Origin: Natrinema mahii | Lineage (GTDB): Archaea > Halobacteriota > Halobacteria > Halobacteriales > Natrialbaceae | Direction: 5' to 3' | DNA length: 64,000 nucleotides | NCBI GenBank assembly: GCA_000690595.2 | Contig: JHUT02000007.1 | Location: forward strand, 124,402-188,401 | Shown: in pieces, positions 1 to 7,331 of the stretch | Position numbering within the stretch: the stretch's first letter is position 1 | Layout: every line of letters begins with the position of its first letter | Made by a program: the position numbers and the translations under genes | Notes under the pieces: generated by a model | Database searches by the model: none | Told to the model about the DNA's origin: nothing | What the model saw: only the letters and a program-made list of their open reading frames with translations

Positions 1-1089
1 CTCGAACGGCGTCGACAGGGAGACGCCGAAGTGTTCGGCGACGGCGTCGAGGCGGGTCTGGTAGTACGAGCGGTTGTAGCTCCAGGCCTCGAAGACGTGC
101 TTGAGCGGCTTGGACTCGTCTTGGACGACGAGGTCTTCGTCGACCTCCTTGGTCTCGCCCAGTCCCTCACACTCCGGACAGGCACCGTGGGGCGAGTTGA
201 ACGAGAACGAACGGGTCTCGATCTCGGGGACGTCGATCCCGCAGTGCGTACAGGCCAGATCCTTCGAGAACTCGACGACGAAGCGGTCGTCCTCCTCGCG
301 TTCCTCGCCCAGCGCGCCGGTCCGGCGGGCCTCCTCGCCGAGGTCGGCGGCGACTGCTTCCGAGGCGTCCGGAAGGATGACCTTCAGGACGCCCTCGGCC
401 TCGGCAAGCGCCGTCTCGACGCTGTCGATGATCCGCGGGCGGGCCTCGGTCGAGACCTTCACGCGGTCGACGATCACGTCGACGGTGTGATCGAAGTTCT
501 CGTCTAAGTCCGGGTCGTCCATCGTGAGATCGTACTCCTCGCCGTCGATCTCGACGCGGGCGTAGCCCTCCGAGACGAGTTCCTCGAAGAGGTCCTCGAA
601 GGCCCCCTTCTGGTCGCGGACGACCGGTGCCGCGAGCTTGGCCTTGGTCCCCTCGGGCAACTCGAGGATGCGCTCGACCATGTTCTGGGCCGACTGCTCG
701 CCGACTTCGCGACCGCACTCCGGGCAGTGGGGCGTGCCGACGCGGGCGTACAGCAGGCGCAGGTAGTCGTGGAGTTCCGTCACCGTCCCGACCGTCGACC
801 GGGGGTTGTTCGCGGCGTTTTTCTGGTCGATCGAAATCGCCGGGGAGAGCCCCTCGACGGTCTCGACCTGTGGCTTGTCCATCTGACCCAGAAAGTTCCG
901 GGCGTACGCCGAGAGGCTCTCGATGTACCGCCGTTGCCCTTCGGCGTAGACCGTCTCGAAGGCCAGCGAGGACTTGCCCGACCCCGAGAGGCCGGTGACG
1001 ACGGTAAATTCCTCGCGGGGGATCGTCACGTCGATGTCCTTGAGGTTGTGTTCTTCCGCACCGCGGACGTCGATAGTGTCCTTGCTCAT
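1..1089 (-). CDS. uvrA: UvrABC excinuclease subunit A (5' part; gene runs off the left edge)
   Basis: DNA-damage recognition ATPase of bacterial-type nucleotide excision repair; it loads UvrB on damaged DNA in the cytoplasm. The 363 visible residues start [19 protein letters not shown], typical of UvrA. A Walker A motif GLSGSGKSS lies at residues 33-41, followed by the conserved region [10 protein letters not shown] and PAISIDQK, and the first cysteine pair of a zinc module (CPECG, about residue 119). The start ATG is at 1087-1089. The remaining two thirds (second ABC domain and zinc finger) lie outside the window. Haloarchaea commonly carry uvrABC acquired from bacteria. Identification is very secure; only completeness is unknown. 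Confidence 0.97.
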   Translation of the reverse strand, partial: MSKDTIDVRGAEEHNLKDIDVTIPREEFTVVTGLSGSGKSSLAFETVYAEGQRRYIESLSAYARNFLGQMDKPQVETVEGLSPAISIDQKNAANNPRSTVGTVTELHDYLRLLYARVGTPHCPECGREVGEQSAQNMVERILELPEGTKAKLAAPVVRDQKGAFEDLFEELVSEGYARVEIDGEEYDLTMDDPDLDENFDHTVDVIVDRVKVSTEARPRIIDSVETALAEAEGVLKVILPDASEAVAADLGEEARRTGALGEEREEDDRFVVEFSKDLACTHCGIDVPEIETRSFSFNSPHGACPECEGLGETKEVDEDLVVQDESKPLKHVFEAWSYNRSYYQTRLDAVAEHFGVSLSTPFE

Positions 1090-1281
1090 CGTTCGCTCGC
1101 GAATCGGGACTGTTCGGGGTCGCGATACGGTGTCGAATTCATTGTACTGAGTCAGTGGCCGGAAGAACTTAACGCGTCTGAATGCCCAATGCCATGGGGT
1201 GTGTTGACGTTCGAAATCGCCCCTCGAGCCGCCCCTTCGAACCCCACGGCCGTCGGCGACCGCGGGTCGCGACTTTCGCCC

Positions 1282-1289
1282 GTCTTTAT
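1282..1289 (+). promoter_or_regulatory. TATA box for the small gene at 1314
   Basis: TCTTTATG lies about 28 bases before the ATG at 1314, the spacing expected for a leaderless haloarchaeal transcript. It supports ATG 1314 over an in-frame ATG at 1182. Confidence 0.55.
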
Positions 1290-1313
1290 GCCGCCGGGGC
1301 CGAAACGGGGCAT

Positions 1314-1547
1314 ATGGACGAGATCGATCTCGAGGAACTCGCGGCCTCGCTGACGCTCCGGGAGGAGAACCAGGCGATCAAGAGCTACCAGAACACGGTC
1401 GCGGTCGCCTGCCCGGCCTGTGACGAGCAGTTCGACGACCTCGTCGTCTGCAAGGAGAACCCGACGAGCCTGAACCTCTCGAAACAGCTTGATCTCTGTG
1501 TCGGGTCGGCCGACGGCAAGGGCGTCATCTTCACGCACAAAAAATAG
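1314..1547 (+). CDS. small haloarchaeal zinc-ribbon-like protein (DUF7385-like)
   Basis: A 77-residue protein of unknown function. It has an N-terminal acidic helix (MDEIDLEELAASLTLREE) and a CPAC motif near residue 33, followed by single cysteines in VCKENP and DLCVG, so it could bind one zinc ion. The ending GVIFTHKK is typical of a family found beside many different haloarchaeal genes, sometimes labelled flagella cluster protein; that label is from memory and does not prove a flagellar role. ATG 1314 is chosen because a TATA box is 28 bases upstream and the codon bias starts there. It diverges from uvrA. Confidence 0.7.
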   Translation: MDEIDLEELAASLTLREENQAIKSYQNTVAVACPACDEQFDDLVVCKENPTSLNLSKQLDLCVGSADGKGVIFTHKK

Positions 1548-1597
1548 CGATCCGGTACCGTCGATCGCTCCGTCGTCGCTCGAGTCGGGACCGCCGT

Positions 1598-1682
1598 TCA
1601 GACGCTCTACTGTGAGTCATTGCCGGTGGGACCGCAGGACGGTCGCGGTCCCACCGGGAAATCGTTACAGTAAACCGTATCA
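1598..1682. repeat. palindromic repeat family A, copy 1
   Basis: 85-bp imperfect palindrome. The strongest arms are CCGGTGGGACCG and CGGTCCCACCGG around a short loop; the outer part reads TTACAGTAAACCGTATCA at the right end. It is related to the elements at 21698-21783 and 35091-35176. The last three bases (TCA at 1680-1682) are the complement of the TGA stop of the leftward gene 1680-1949, so the element supplies that stop codon. It lies between convergent genes and could also act as a bidirectional terminator. Confidence 0.8.
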
Positions 1683-1949
1683 GGCCGAGGGCAGATCGCG
1701 ATTCCACCCGGGGTCGTGGCCGGTCTGCTCGATGAGATCGGACCGACACGCCGGACAGTAGTCGGGGGTGGCGGATTTGCCTCGAGGGACGTACACCGCG
1801 TTGCCGCATTCCACGCACGCGTCCGCGACGATGGTTACACAGTCCGCACAGACGTTGAAGTCGTCGACCGTGAGGTCGCGCAGGGGTTCGAGTTGTTTAT
1901 CCAGGAGATACTCGTCGATGACCGCCTGACAGCTGTGACACGGTTTCAT
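1680..1949 (-). CDS. haloarchaeal multi-zinc-finger protein, 89 aa
   Basis: Unknown function. Four CxxC-type pairs are visible in order: CHSC near residue 4, CADC near 34, CVECG near 45 and CPAC near 69, enough for two zinc sites of rubredoxin or zinc-ribbon type. The rest is acidic and soluble, with no membrane segment. Such small zinc proteins are abundant in haloarchaea and some affect swarming or biofilm formation (family knowledge; not shown here). The TGA stop is the terminal triplet of palindromic repeat A1, so the original C-terminus may have been longer. The gene stands alone and diverges from the cold-shock gene. Confidence 0.75.
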   Translation of the reverse strand: MKPCHSCQAVIDEYLLDKQLEPLRDLTVDDFNVCADCVTIVADACVECGNAVYVPRGKSATPDYCPACRSDLIEQTGHDPGWNRDLPSA

Positions 1950-2153
1950 AGCGATGCTTATAGGCCCATGTTACCATAGCGTAAATACTTGTCTCCGTGA
2001 GCGACGGCCGCACCGTCGCGCCTGCTCTCTCCGGACGGCCGCGTCGCTGGAATACGGACGAGTAAGCCGGACTAACGCCCGATTCCGACGGCGAGTCGTG
2101 ACGGCGGGTCTTTCGGAAGTGTTATCCCCGAGTCGGGACTACGAGTGGTTGTA

Positions 2154-2360
2154 ATGGCAAACGGTAAGGTTGACTTCTTCAACGACACGGGCGGCTACGG
2201 TTTTATTTCGACTGACAGCGACGAGGTAGACGACGACGAGGACGTGTTCTTCCACATGGAAGACGTCGGCGGTCCGGACCTCGAAGAGGGACAGGAAGTC
2301 GAGTTCGACATCGAATCATCCCCCAAGGGACCCCGCGCGACGAACCTCGTCCGCAAGTAA
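2154..2360 (+). CDS. cspA: cold-shock-domain protein (CspA family)
   Basis: A 68-residue single OB-fold nucleic-acid-binding protein, probably an RNA chaperone. It begins MANGKVDFFNDTGGYGFI, where GYGFI is RNP1-like, and DVFFHMED is the RNP2-like motif; these aromatic residues stack on single-stranded nucleic acid. The acidic insertion DSDEVDDDED is typical of haloarchaeal forms. ATG 2154 is preferred over the GTG nine bases upstream because CspA proteins start at this point and GTTATCC about 30 bases upstream is TATA-like. Monocistronic; downstream lies palindromic repeat B1. Confidence 0.93.
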   Translation: MANGKVDFFNDTGGYGFISTDSDEVDDDEDVFFHMEDVGGPDLEEGQEVEFDIESSPKGPRATNLVRK

Positions 2361-2432
2361 TACCGACCGCCCGCTGTCGCTCATCGCGACGAACGGCGAT
2401 CGCGTTTTTTCACAGCGCTACACACGATAGCG

Positions 2433-2514
2433 ATAGTAGCCGCTGAAACGAGTTACACACTGATCGCAACGCTGTCGTGCGATCAGGTATGCAATGACTT
2501 TCAGCGGCTACTAT
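2433..2514. repeat. palindromic repeat family B, copy 1
   Basis: 82-bp palindrome with perfect outer arms ATAGTAGCCGCTGA and TCAGCGGCTACTAT, and inner arms TGATCGCA and TGCGATCA. Related copies are at 25312-25397 and 28953-29036. It lies in the 273-bp gap between cspA and the next gene; nothing else is recognisable in the gap. It looks like a MITE-type element without coding capacity. Confidence 0.8.
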
Positions 2515-2633
2515 TCCGCCACCCGTCCGTTCAAGACTGCGGCGGCGTCCGTCTCGGCCCCCTCGAGTCGAACCGTCGCCCGGCCCCACCGCCGGGACCA
2601 AAGTGACTTCGGCCGGCAGCCCCAAGGGCGACC

Positions 2634-3137
2634 ATGAGCGACGACGCCGCGGACCCGCTCGCGGTCGAGGACGTAGTCGAGTACTGTCGCACGCAGGCCG
2701 GTCTGCTCTCGGGCAGCGTCGAGACGATGGCCGCGGAGGCCGACGACCTCCTCGACGAGATCGATGCCGAGATGGCCGAGATCCGCTCGCGCCTCGAGGC
2801 CCTGCCCGACGAGGTGCCGGCGACCGAAACCCCCTCGACCGCCGACGTCCCCGACGCCAGCGAGGTCGACGTCGCGGCGATCGAGGAGTTACAGGCGGAA
2901 CTCGAGGAGAAACAGTTGCTCGTCGAGGCCAAACAGGCCCGGATGCAGGCGTTTCAGGACCTCGCGGCCGACTACACCGACCTCGCCGAAGAACTGGCTG
3001 CGGACGCCGAGGACGGCCAGACGGCCCTGACCCGTGTCATCGAGTTCGAGGCCGACGCCGACGCGCCGGCCTACTTCGACGAGCGGGAGACGATGCTCGA
3101 GACGGCCGCCGCGTCGGCGGATTCGACCGCCGAGTAG
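2634..3137 (+). CDS. acidic coiled-coil protein, 167 aa
   Basis: I do not recognise a specific function. The protein is highly acidic and almost entirely helical by composition. Heptad-like stretches run from about residue 20 to 55 (EADDLLDEIDAEMAEIRSRL) and 80 to 125 (IEELQAELEEKQLLVEAKQA), separated by a Pro/Thr/Ala-rich linker (DEVPATETPSTADVP). This layout, two antiparallel coiled-coil arms, resembles prefoldin-like or other structural haloarchaeal proteins. There are no cysteines or membrane segments. It is followed in the same direction by the R2lox gene after 130 bases, but nothing shows that they are co-transcribed. Confidence 0.7.
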   Translation: MSDDAADPLAVEDVVEYCRTQAGLLSGSVETMAAEADDLLDEIDAEMAEIRSRLEALPDEVPATETPSTADVPDASEVDVAAIEELQAELEEKQLLVEAKQARMQAFQDLAADYTDLAEELAADAEDGQTALTRVIEFEADADAPAYFDERETMLETAAASADSTAE

Positions 3138-3267
3138 CAGTCCGGAAACGAGCGGCCGCGGCGTTTCGGCCCGCCGCGTACCGGTTCGGACGACAGTCCT
3201 CGTTCCCGACGACAGTTCGTGAAACCAACCGGAACGTTGATTGTGGTATGTATTGTCGTGGCACTAC

Positions 3268-4197
3268 ATGACAATCGACTACAGCGATCGCGAGAAGTCG
3301 TACGAACTCTATCGGAAGGGGAAACGGGAGGGGACGTGGGACCCCGACGAGTACGACTTCGAGCGGGATCGGGAGGACTGGGAGTCGTTCACCGAGGCGG
3401 AACAACACCGGTTCCTCGCGACGTGTTCTGGCTTCTACGACGGCGAGGAGGACGTCACCCGGACGCTCGCGCCGTACATGATGGCGCTGGATGCTCTGCC
3501 CAACGAGGAGTTGCCGTTCGACACCGTCCAGGAGGAGATGTATCTGGCCCAGCAGGTCTACGAGGAGGCCAAACACACCGACCTCTTCAGCCGATACTTC
3601 GAGGAGGTCTTCGGCACGCAGGAGACGGCTCCCTACCGCGAGGGCGGGTATCAGGAGCAGGGGTACAGCACGGACGACCTCTACGACACCGCTGATTCCC
3701 TCCTCGCGGCGATCAACGGCGGCGACCGGACCGAACTCGTCTACACCCTCGGGGAGGCCTACCTGAACTACATGGGCGTCGTGGAGGCGCAACTCGCCCG
3801 CGGCGGCTATCTCAGCTTCGACCAGATGATCGAACTGAAAGCCGAGGAGATGGGCCGGGACATCGTCCTCGAGTCGTTCCAGGAAGCCATCGGCAAGGTC
3901 CGGCAGGACGAGACCCGCCACATCGAGAACGGCCGCTGGGTCTTACGGCAACTGGCCGAGGCCGAACCGAACATCGTCACGGACGTCTACGAACCCCGCA
4001 TCGAGGAGTACGTCGAGAACCGACTGCTCGCCGACCCGATCTACGACGAGCAGCCCTTCGACGGCTACGACCAAGAGAAGATCGGCAAGCAACTCATCCA
4101 GTACCTGCAAGACACCGTCGACTACATCGGTGCCGACCGGTTCGACCGATACGGCGACGTCCGGGCCACCCTCGAGGAGCGACAGGCCGCCGACTGA
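3268..4197 (+). CDS. R2-like ligand-binding oxidase (R2lox), often annotated as ribonucleotide reductase beta subunit
   Basis: Ferritin-fold protein of 309 residues with a predicted Mn/Fe site. All six metal ligands of the R2lox family can be placed: E60 (GEEDVT), E100 and H103 (EEAKH), E173 (GVVEA), E215 and H218 (DETRH). The two residues that form the Val-Tyr ether crosslink in characterised R2lox also match: V63 (EExVT) and Y168, five residues before E173. This fits R2lox better than a catalytic ribonucleotide reductase R2; no R1 gene is nearby. R2lox proteins bind a long-chain fatty acid and their reaction is unknown. Start ATG 3268 gives MTIDYSDREKSY; the in-frame TTG at 3241 is less likely. 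Confidence 0.88.
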   Translation: MTIDYSDREKSYELYRKGKREGTWDPDEYDFERDREDWESFTEAEQHRFLATCSGFYDGEEDVTRTLAPYMMALDALPNEELPFDTVQEEMYLAQQVYEEAKHTDLFSRYFEEVFGTQETAPYREGGYQEQGYSTDDLYDTADSLLAAINGGDRTELVYTLGEAYLNYMGVVEAQLARGGYLSFDQMIELKAEEMGRDIVLESFQEAIGKVRQDETRHIENGRWVLRQLAEAEPNIVTDVYEPRIEEYVENRLLADPIYDEQPFDGYDQEKIGKQLIQYLQDTVDYIGADRFDRYGDVRATLEERQAAD

Positions 4198-4259
4198 CCG
4201 ACCCCGATCGCAACGTCGAAACCGCACCCGTCGCACCCGGCACCACCGCCGCGGCCGAA

Positions 4260-4392
4260 ATGGAGTTCCCCGTGCCGGGACCGGTCAAGATCGTCGACCA
4301 CGCGCTCACGCGGGCCGCCCGCCGCGGCGCACTCGGCGTCGTCGACGTCAGCGGCGAGCCCACCCGGGGACATCTACGACGAGGACCCCTGA
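4260..4392 (+). pseudogene. small gene with probable one-base frameshift
   Basis: Downstream of R2lox, strongly biased codons (almost all G/C at position 3) run in one frame from about 4200 and include ATG 4260, reading MEFPVPGPVKIVDHALTRAA and then RRGALGVVDVSGEPT. At the CCCGGGG run in 4361-4370 the frame is lost; removing one base would give GDIYDEDP and a TGA at 4390-4392. The result would be a coherent 43-residue acidic-ended protein. Either the gene is broken, the assembly has a homopolymer error, or coding bias here is accidental. Function not recognised. Confidence 0.45.
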
Positions 4393-4587
4393 GCGGGGAT
4401 TCGGCCGCCGCCCCTCTTCTCGCCGCCTCGAGATTCGTTCGACCGAGCCGGGACCGACGGCCGTCGCCTCGAGCGGTGCGACCGCGGTCGCCGAACCGAC
4501 TTGTCACTGGCCGGTACGTCGGACGCTGGGGCAGACGACCCGCAGTCTGCCGCGATACCTTCCCGAGGGGCGGAAACAGGGACACAT

Positions 4588-4595
4588 ACTTATAC
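4588..4595 (+). promoter_or_regulatory. TATA box for membrane protein gene at 4620
   Basis: ACTTATAC, with its centre about 28 bases before ATG 4620, in otherwise G/C-rich sequence. The 4393-4587 stretch upstream shows no other recognisable element. Confidence 0.6.
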
Positions 4596-4619
4596 TGGCG
4601 CGGCTGTCACGTTCATCCG

Positions 4620-5411
4620 ATGGTGTTCGCCCCTATTTCGTCGATCACGTTCGATGCCAGCGATCCGGCCACGACGGTCGCGATCGGACGGCTGTTCGCG
4701 TACCTCGCGATGGGCGTCGCAGCCGTCGTATTGCTCTATTACGCTATCATCTACGTTCGAGAGGTGCTTGCGGTCGAAGCCACGACCGAACAGTGGTATC
4801 TGTTGATCGGGATCGGCGCGGCGATCGTCTACGCCGTCTCGGGCGTCGCCTCGCTGTTGCTCGAGCCCGCGTGGATCGGCCGGTTCGTCGACGGCGCGAT
4901 CCTCTTTTTCTTCCTCTTTATTGCGTTGGCGATCCGCGCGATGTACCACGACCAGCCGGCCGCGGGCGACCGGTCCCGGCTGTTGCCGGCGTGGGCGGAC
5001 TACGTCGTCATCGCCGGCTTCATCGCCGCGTGGTGGGGGGCCTTCCTCGTACAGACTGCCTCGACCCGGCTGGTGGTCGCGGTCGGCTGGATCGTCACCT
5101 CCGCGTGGGCGGTGTTGTACGGCGTCCGGGCCGTGCGGGTCCACGAGGGGACGACCTTCGCCGCCCTGACGCGGCACCTGCTGCCGGCGATCGTCTGTGT
5201 CACTGCCGTCGTCTTCGTCGATCTGGTGACGAACCACCTCGCGGGCTACGGAGCGCTCGCCGACGCCGCCTGGCTCGTCGGCACCTCGCTGGTCGCCGCC
5301 TTCCTGTTCAACACCGCCGTCGCGATCCGCCAGCAGGGCGGCGAACTCGAGCGGATGTACGACTGGACGACCTGGCGCGACCAGTCCTTTGACGAGAGTT
5401 CGTTCGAGTAG
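4620..5411 (+). CDS. polytopic membrane protein, 263 aa
   Basis: Unknown function. About seven hydrophobic segments are visible, for example LFAYLAMGVAAVVLLYYAII (about residues 25-44), LLIGIGAAIVYAVSGVASLL, AILFFFLFIALAIRAM, YVVIAGFIAAWWGAFLV, LVVAVGWIVTSAWAVLYGV, HLLPAIVCVTAVVFVDLV and LVGTSLVAAFLFNTAVAI. The soluble tail is short and acidic (DQSFDESSFE). No transporter or enzyme signature is apparent. A TATA box 28 bases upstream supports ATG 4620 and a leaderless transcript. It converges on the PRC-barrel gene. Confidence 0.75.
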   Translation: MVFAPISSITFDASDPATTVAIGRLFAYLAMGVAAVVLLYYAIIYVREVLAVEATTEQWYLLIGIGAAIVYAVSGVASLLLEPAWIGRFVDGAILFFFLFIALAIRAMYHDQPAAGDRSRLLPAWADYVVIAGFIAAWWGAFLVQTASTRLVVAVGWIVTSAWAVLYGVRAVRVHEGTTFAALTRHLLPAIVCVTAVVFVDLVTNHLAGYGALADAAWLVGTSLVAAFLFNTAVAIRQQGGELERMYDWTTWRDQSFDESSFE

Positions 5412-5434
5412 TCGGGGATAGCGCGTCGGGCCGA

Positions 5435-5674
5435 TCAGAGTTCGCCCCGCAGGACGACTTCGTTGTCGACCCGCCGGAGCATGTCCTCGGTGACGACGTA
5501 GTCCTCGTCGTCCTCGCCCTCCCAACCGACCGAGGCGAGGACCTGCTCGGCCAGACTCGGGTCGGGATCGACGTATGCGCTGCCGTTCTCGACGCTCGCG
5601 ACGATTCCCAGTTCCTTTCCTTCGACATCGACGACGGTCTTGCCGACCGCGTCGTCGGTCAGTGGTGCTGTCAC
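5435..5674 (-). CDS. PRC-barrel domain protein, 79 aa
   Basis: Single PRC-barrel-like beta protein. The core reads VGKTVVDVEGKELGIVASV (about residues 10-28), then AYVDPDPSLAEQVLASVGW and EDYVVTEDMLRRVDNEVVL. This pattern, one barrel with a strongly acidic loop GEDDED, is widespread in haloarchaea. PRC barrels occur in photosynthetic reaction centre H subunit and in RimM, where they mediate protein contacts, so a binding or scaffold role is likely. No partner is suggested by the neighbours. It converges on the membrane protein gene with a 23-base gap. Confidence 0.82.
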   Translation of the reverse strand: MTAPLTDDAVGKTVVDVEGKELGIVASVENGSAYVDPDPSLAEQVLASVGWEGEDDEDYVVTEDMLRRVDNEVVLRGEL

Positions 5675-5854
5675 GGCGGGACGCTACGGCGAGGATCGGG
5701 GTAAACGATCGGCCGTCCCGTGCCGGTGGGGGACGGCCGCAGGCGAGGACCGGCCGGAATCCGGTCGGTTTCGGCTGTGTGCCCCCGGACTATTTGACGC
5801 TGGATGCCGACGGTACGCCTGACGGAACGCGGACCGGCCGCACCACACGTACCC

Positions 5855-6004
5855 ATGACACAGACACTCGAGATCGGTGACGATCTGGCGGAGCGCATCG
5901 AAAGCCACTGCGAGGAGGGCCAGTCGCCCGAGGAACTCATCGAGGAACTGGTCTCGATGTACGAGACCGAGGGCGCGTTCTTACAGGAGGGCTACTCCGA
6001 GTAA
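5855..6004 (+). CDS. short acidic helical protein, 49 aa
   Basis: A 49-residue protein, MTQTLEIGDDLAERIESHCE followed by EGQSPEELIEELVSMYETEG. One short beta strand followed by two helices resembles the ribbon-helix-helix or antitoxin-like small proteins common in haloarchaea, but there is no toxin gene next to it. ATG 5855 is chosen because codon bias and homologous-looking starts begin there; an in-frame ATG at 5804 is possible. The next gene starts six bases after the stop, so the two are probably one transcript. Confidence 0.65.
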   Translation: MTQTLEIGDDLAERIESHCEEGQSPEELIEELVSMYETEGAFLQEGYSE

Positions 6005-6009
6005 CGGGG

Positions 6010-6702
6010 ATGGGCCTCGAGTACCCCTTCTTTCTGGTCAACTTCAAGACCGCCGAGGGGACGGCCGGCGACGACGGCCTCGCGTTCGCGGAGACGATCG
6101 ACCGCGTCGCCGACGAAACGGGGCGTCGGTTCGCCGTCGCCCCGCAGCACCCCGATCTCCGACGTGTCGCCGAGCGAACCGACCTGCTCGTCGTCGCGCA
6201 GGCGGGTACCCCGCGGGCGGCGTGTGGCGTGGGCGATCTCTCCCTCGAGGCGGTCGCGGCCGCGGGGGCCGACGCCGTCTTCGTCTCTCATCCGGAGAAC
6301 GAGGCCGCGTTCACGGCCCTCGAGCGCGCGGTGGACCGGTGTCGCGAACTGGGCCTCGACTCGATCGTCGCCGTCGAGAGTCGGGCGACGACCCGGATGG
6401 CGCTGGCCGCCGAGCCGGACTGTTTGCTCTTCGAGCGGCCGGCCGACATCGGCAGCGACGCGGGGCTGCTCCGGAGCGATCCCGAGCGGATCGCGGCGTT
6501 CGTCGAGACGGTCGCCGACGAACGCCCGGCGACGAGGACGTTCGTCGGCGGCGGGGTCCGCACCGCCGCGGACGTCGCCCGCGCGTTCGAGTGTGGCGTC
6601 GACGCGACGGGGGCCGCCTCCGCGGCCCTCGAGGCCGCCGACCCGGAGTCGTGGCTCCGGTCGATCGCGACGGCCGTGCCCTCGACCGGAGCGGCCGACT
6701 GA
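6010..6702 (+). CDS. triosephosphate-isomerase-like TIM-barrel protein
   Basis: 230 residues resembling archaeal TpiA: VNFKT at residues 10-14 (Lys13 at the catalytic position), VAPQHPDLRRVA, VFVSHPENE (His94 matching the NHSE histidine), LLFERPADIGSD (Glu142 at the catalytic glutamate position) and GGGVRTAADV as phosphate-binding loop. Against this, the highly conserved AQHV segment has become AQAGTP, and the GSHTG loop is absent, so it is a diverged paralogue. It may isomerise another sugar phosphate or have lost TPI activity. It probably shares a transcript with the short gene six bases upstream. Confidence 0.75.
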   Translation: MGLEYPFFLVNFKTAEGTAGDDGLAFAETIDRVADETGRRFAVAPQHPDLRRVAERTDLLVVAQAGTPRAACGVGDLSLEAVAAAGADAVFVSHPENEAAFTALERAVDRCRELGLDSIVAVESRATTRMALAAEPDCLLFERPADIGSDAGLLRSDPERIAAFVETVADERPATRTFVGGGVRTAADVARAFECGVDATGAASAALEAADPESWLRSIATAVPSTGAAD

Positions 6703-6812
6703 CTGCGGTTCGCGGTCGAGCGGCTCGCGACAGTTCGGTTCGCGGGACAGTCAGTCGTCAGTAGGTGTGCAGGAGCCTGACACTCAAGTGGCTGGTCGGC
6801 GTACGGTCCGGT

Positions 6813-7226
6813 ATGCACCAACTGGTCGCGCTCGACGACTCGGAACCGGGGTGGGCGTCCCTCGAGTTCGCCTGCCGGGAGCATCCAGACGAACTCACCG
6901 TCGTCCACGCGGTCGATCCGACCGACAGCGGTTACGGCGAGATGGCGCATCTGGGTCCGGAGGTGCTGCTCGAGCGCCAGCGGGAGGCCGCCGAGGAGTT
7001 GCTCGCCGAGGCCGAGGACCGCGCGGCCGAGTACGACTGTGCGCTCGAGACGGAGACGATCGTCGGCCAGCCGGCCGAGACGATCGTCGACTACGCCGTC
7101 GAGAACGGCGTCGACCGAATCGTCGTCGGGAGTCACGGTCGGACCGGGTTCTCGCGGGTGCTGCTTGGCAGCGTCGCCGAACGGATCGCCCGACAGGCAC
7201 CCGTCCCCGTGACGATCGTTCGCTAG
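6813..7226 (+). CDS. UspA-family universal stress protein
   Basis: 137-residue single Usp domain. The N-terminal strand is MHQLVALDDSE; the ATP-binding signature G-2X-G-9X-G(S/T) is seen as VVGSHGRTGFSRVLLGSVAE near residues 108-127. It probably binds ATP and acts as a stress-linked signalling or chaperone protein in the cytoplasm. ATG 6813 removes a leading segment that does not match the family. Spacing and orientation suggest it is transcribed on its own. Confidence 0.92.
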   Translation: MHQLVALDDSEPGWASLEFACREHPDELTVVHAVDPTDSGYGEMAHLGPEVLLERQREAAEELLAEAEDRAAEYDCALETETIVGQPAETIVDYAVENGVDRIVVGSHGRTGFSRVLLGSVAERIARQAPVPVTIVR

Positions 7227-7331
7227 TCGCTCGTTCGTCGTTACAGTACTCGCTCGTCTACCAGTGCGGTCCGTTCTCGGTCTCGCCTCGCCGACAGCGC
7301 ACGCCACCGTCTTCCGGCTGACCGAATCCGG

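Noticed and set aside
2634-3271. Alternative frame over the coiled-coil gene giving an Arg/Gly-rich protein
   Set aside because: Arg-rich composition is the usual sign of a shifted frame in G/C-rich DNA; the acidic frame at 2634-3137 fits a halophile.
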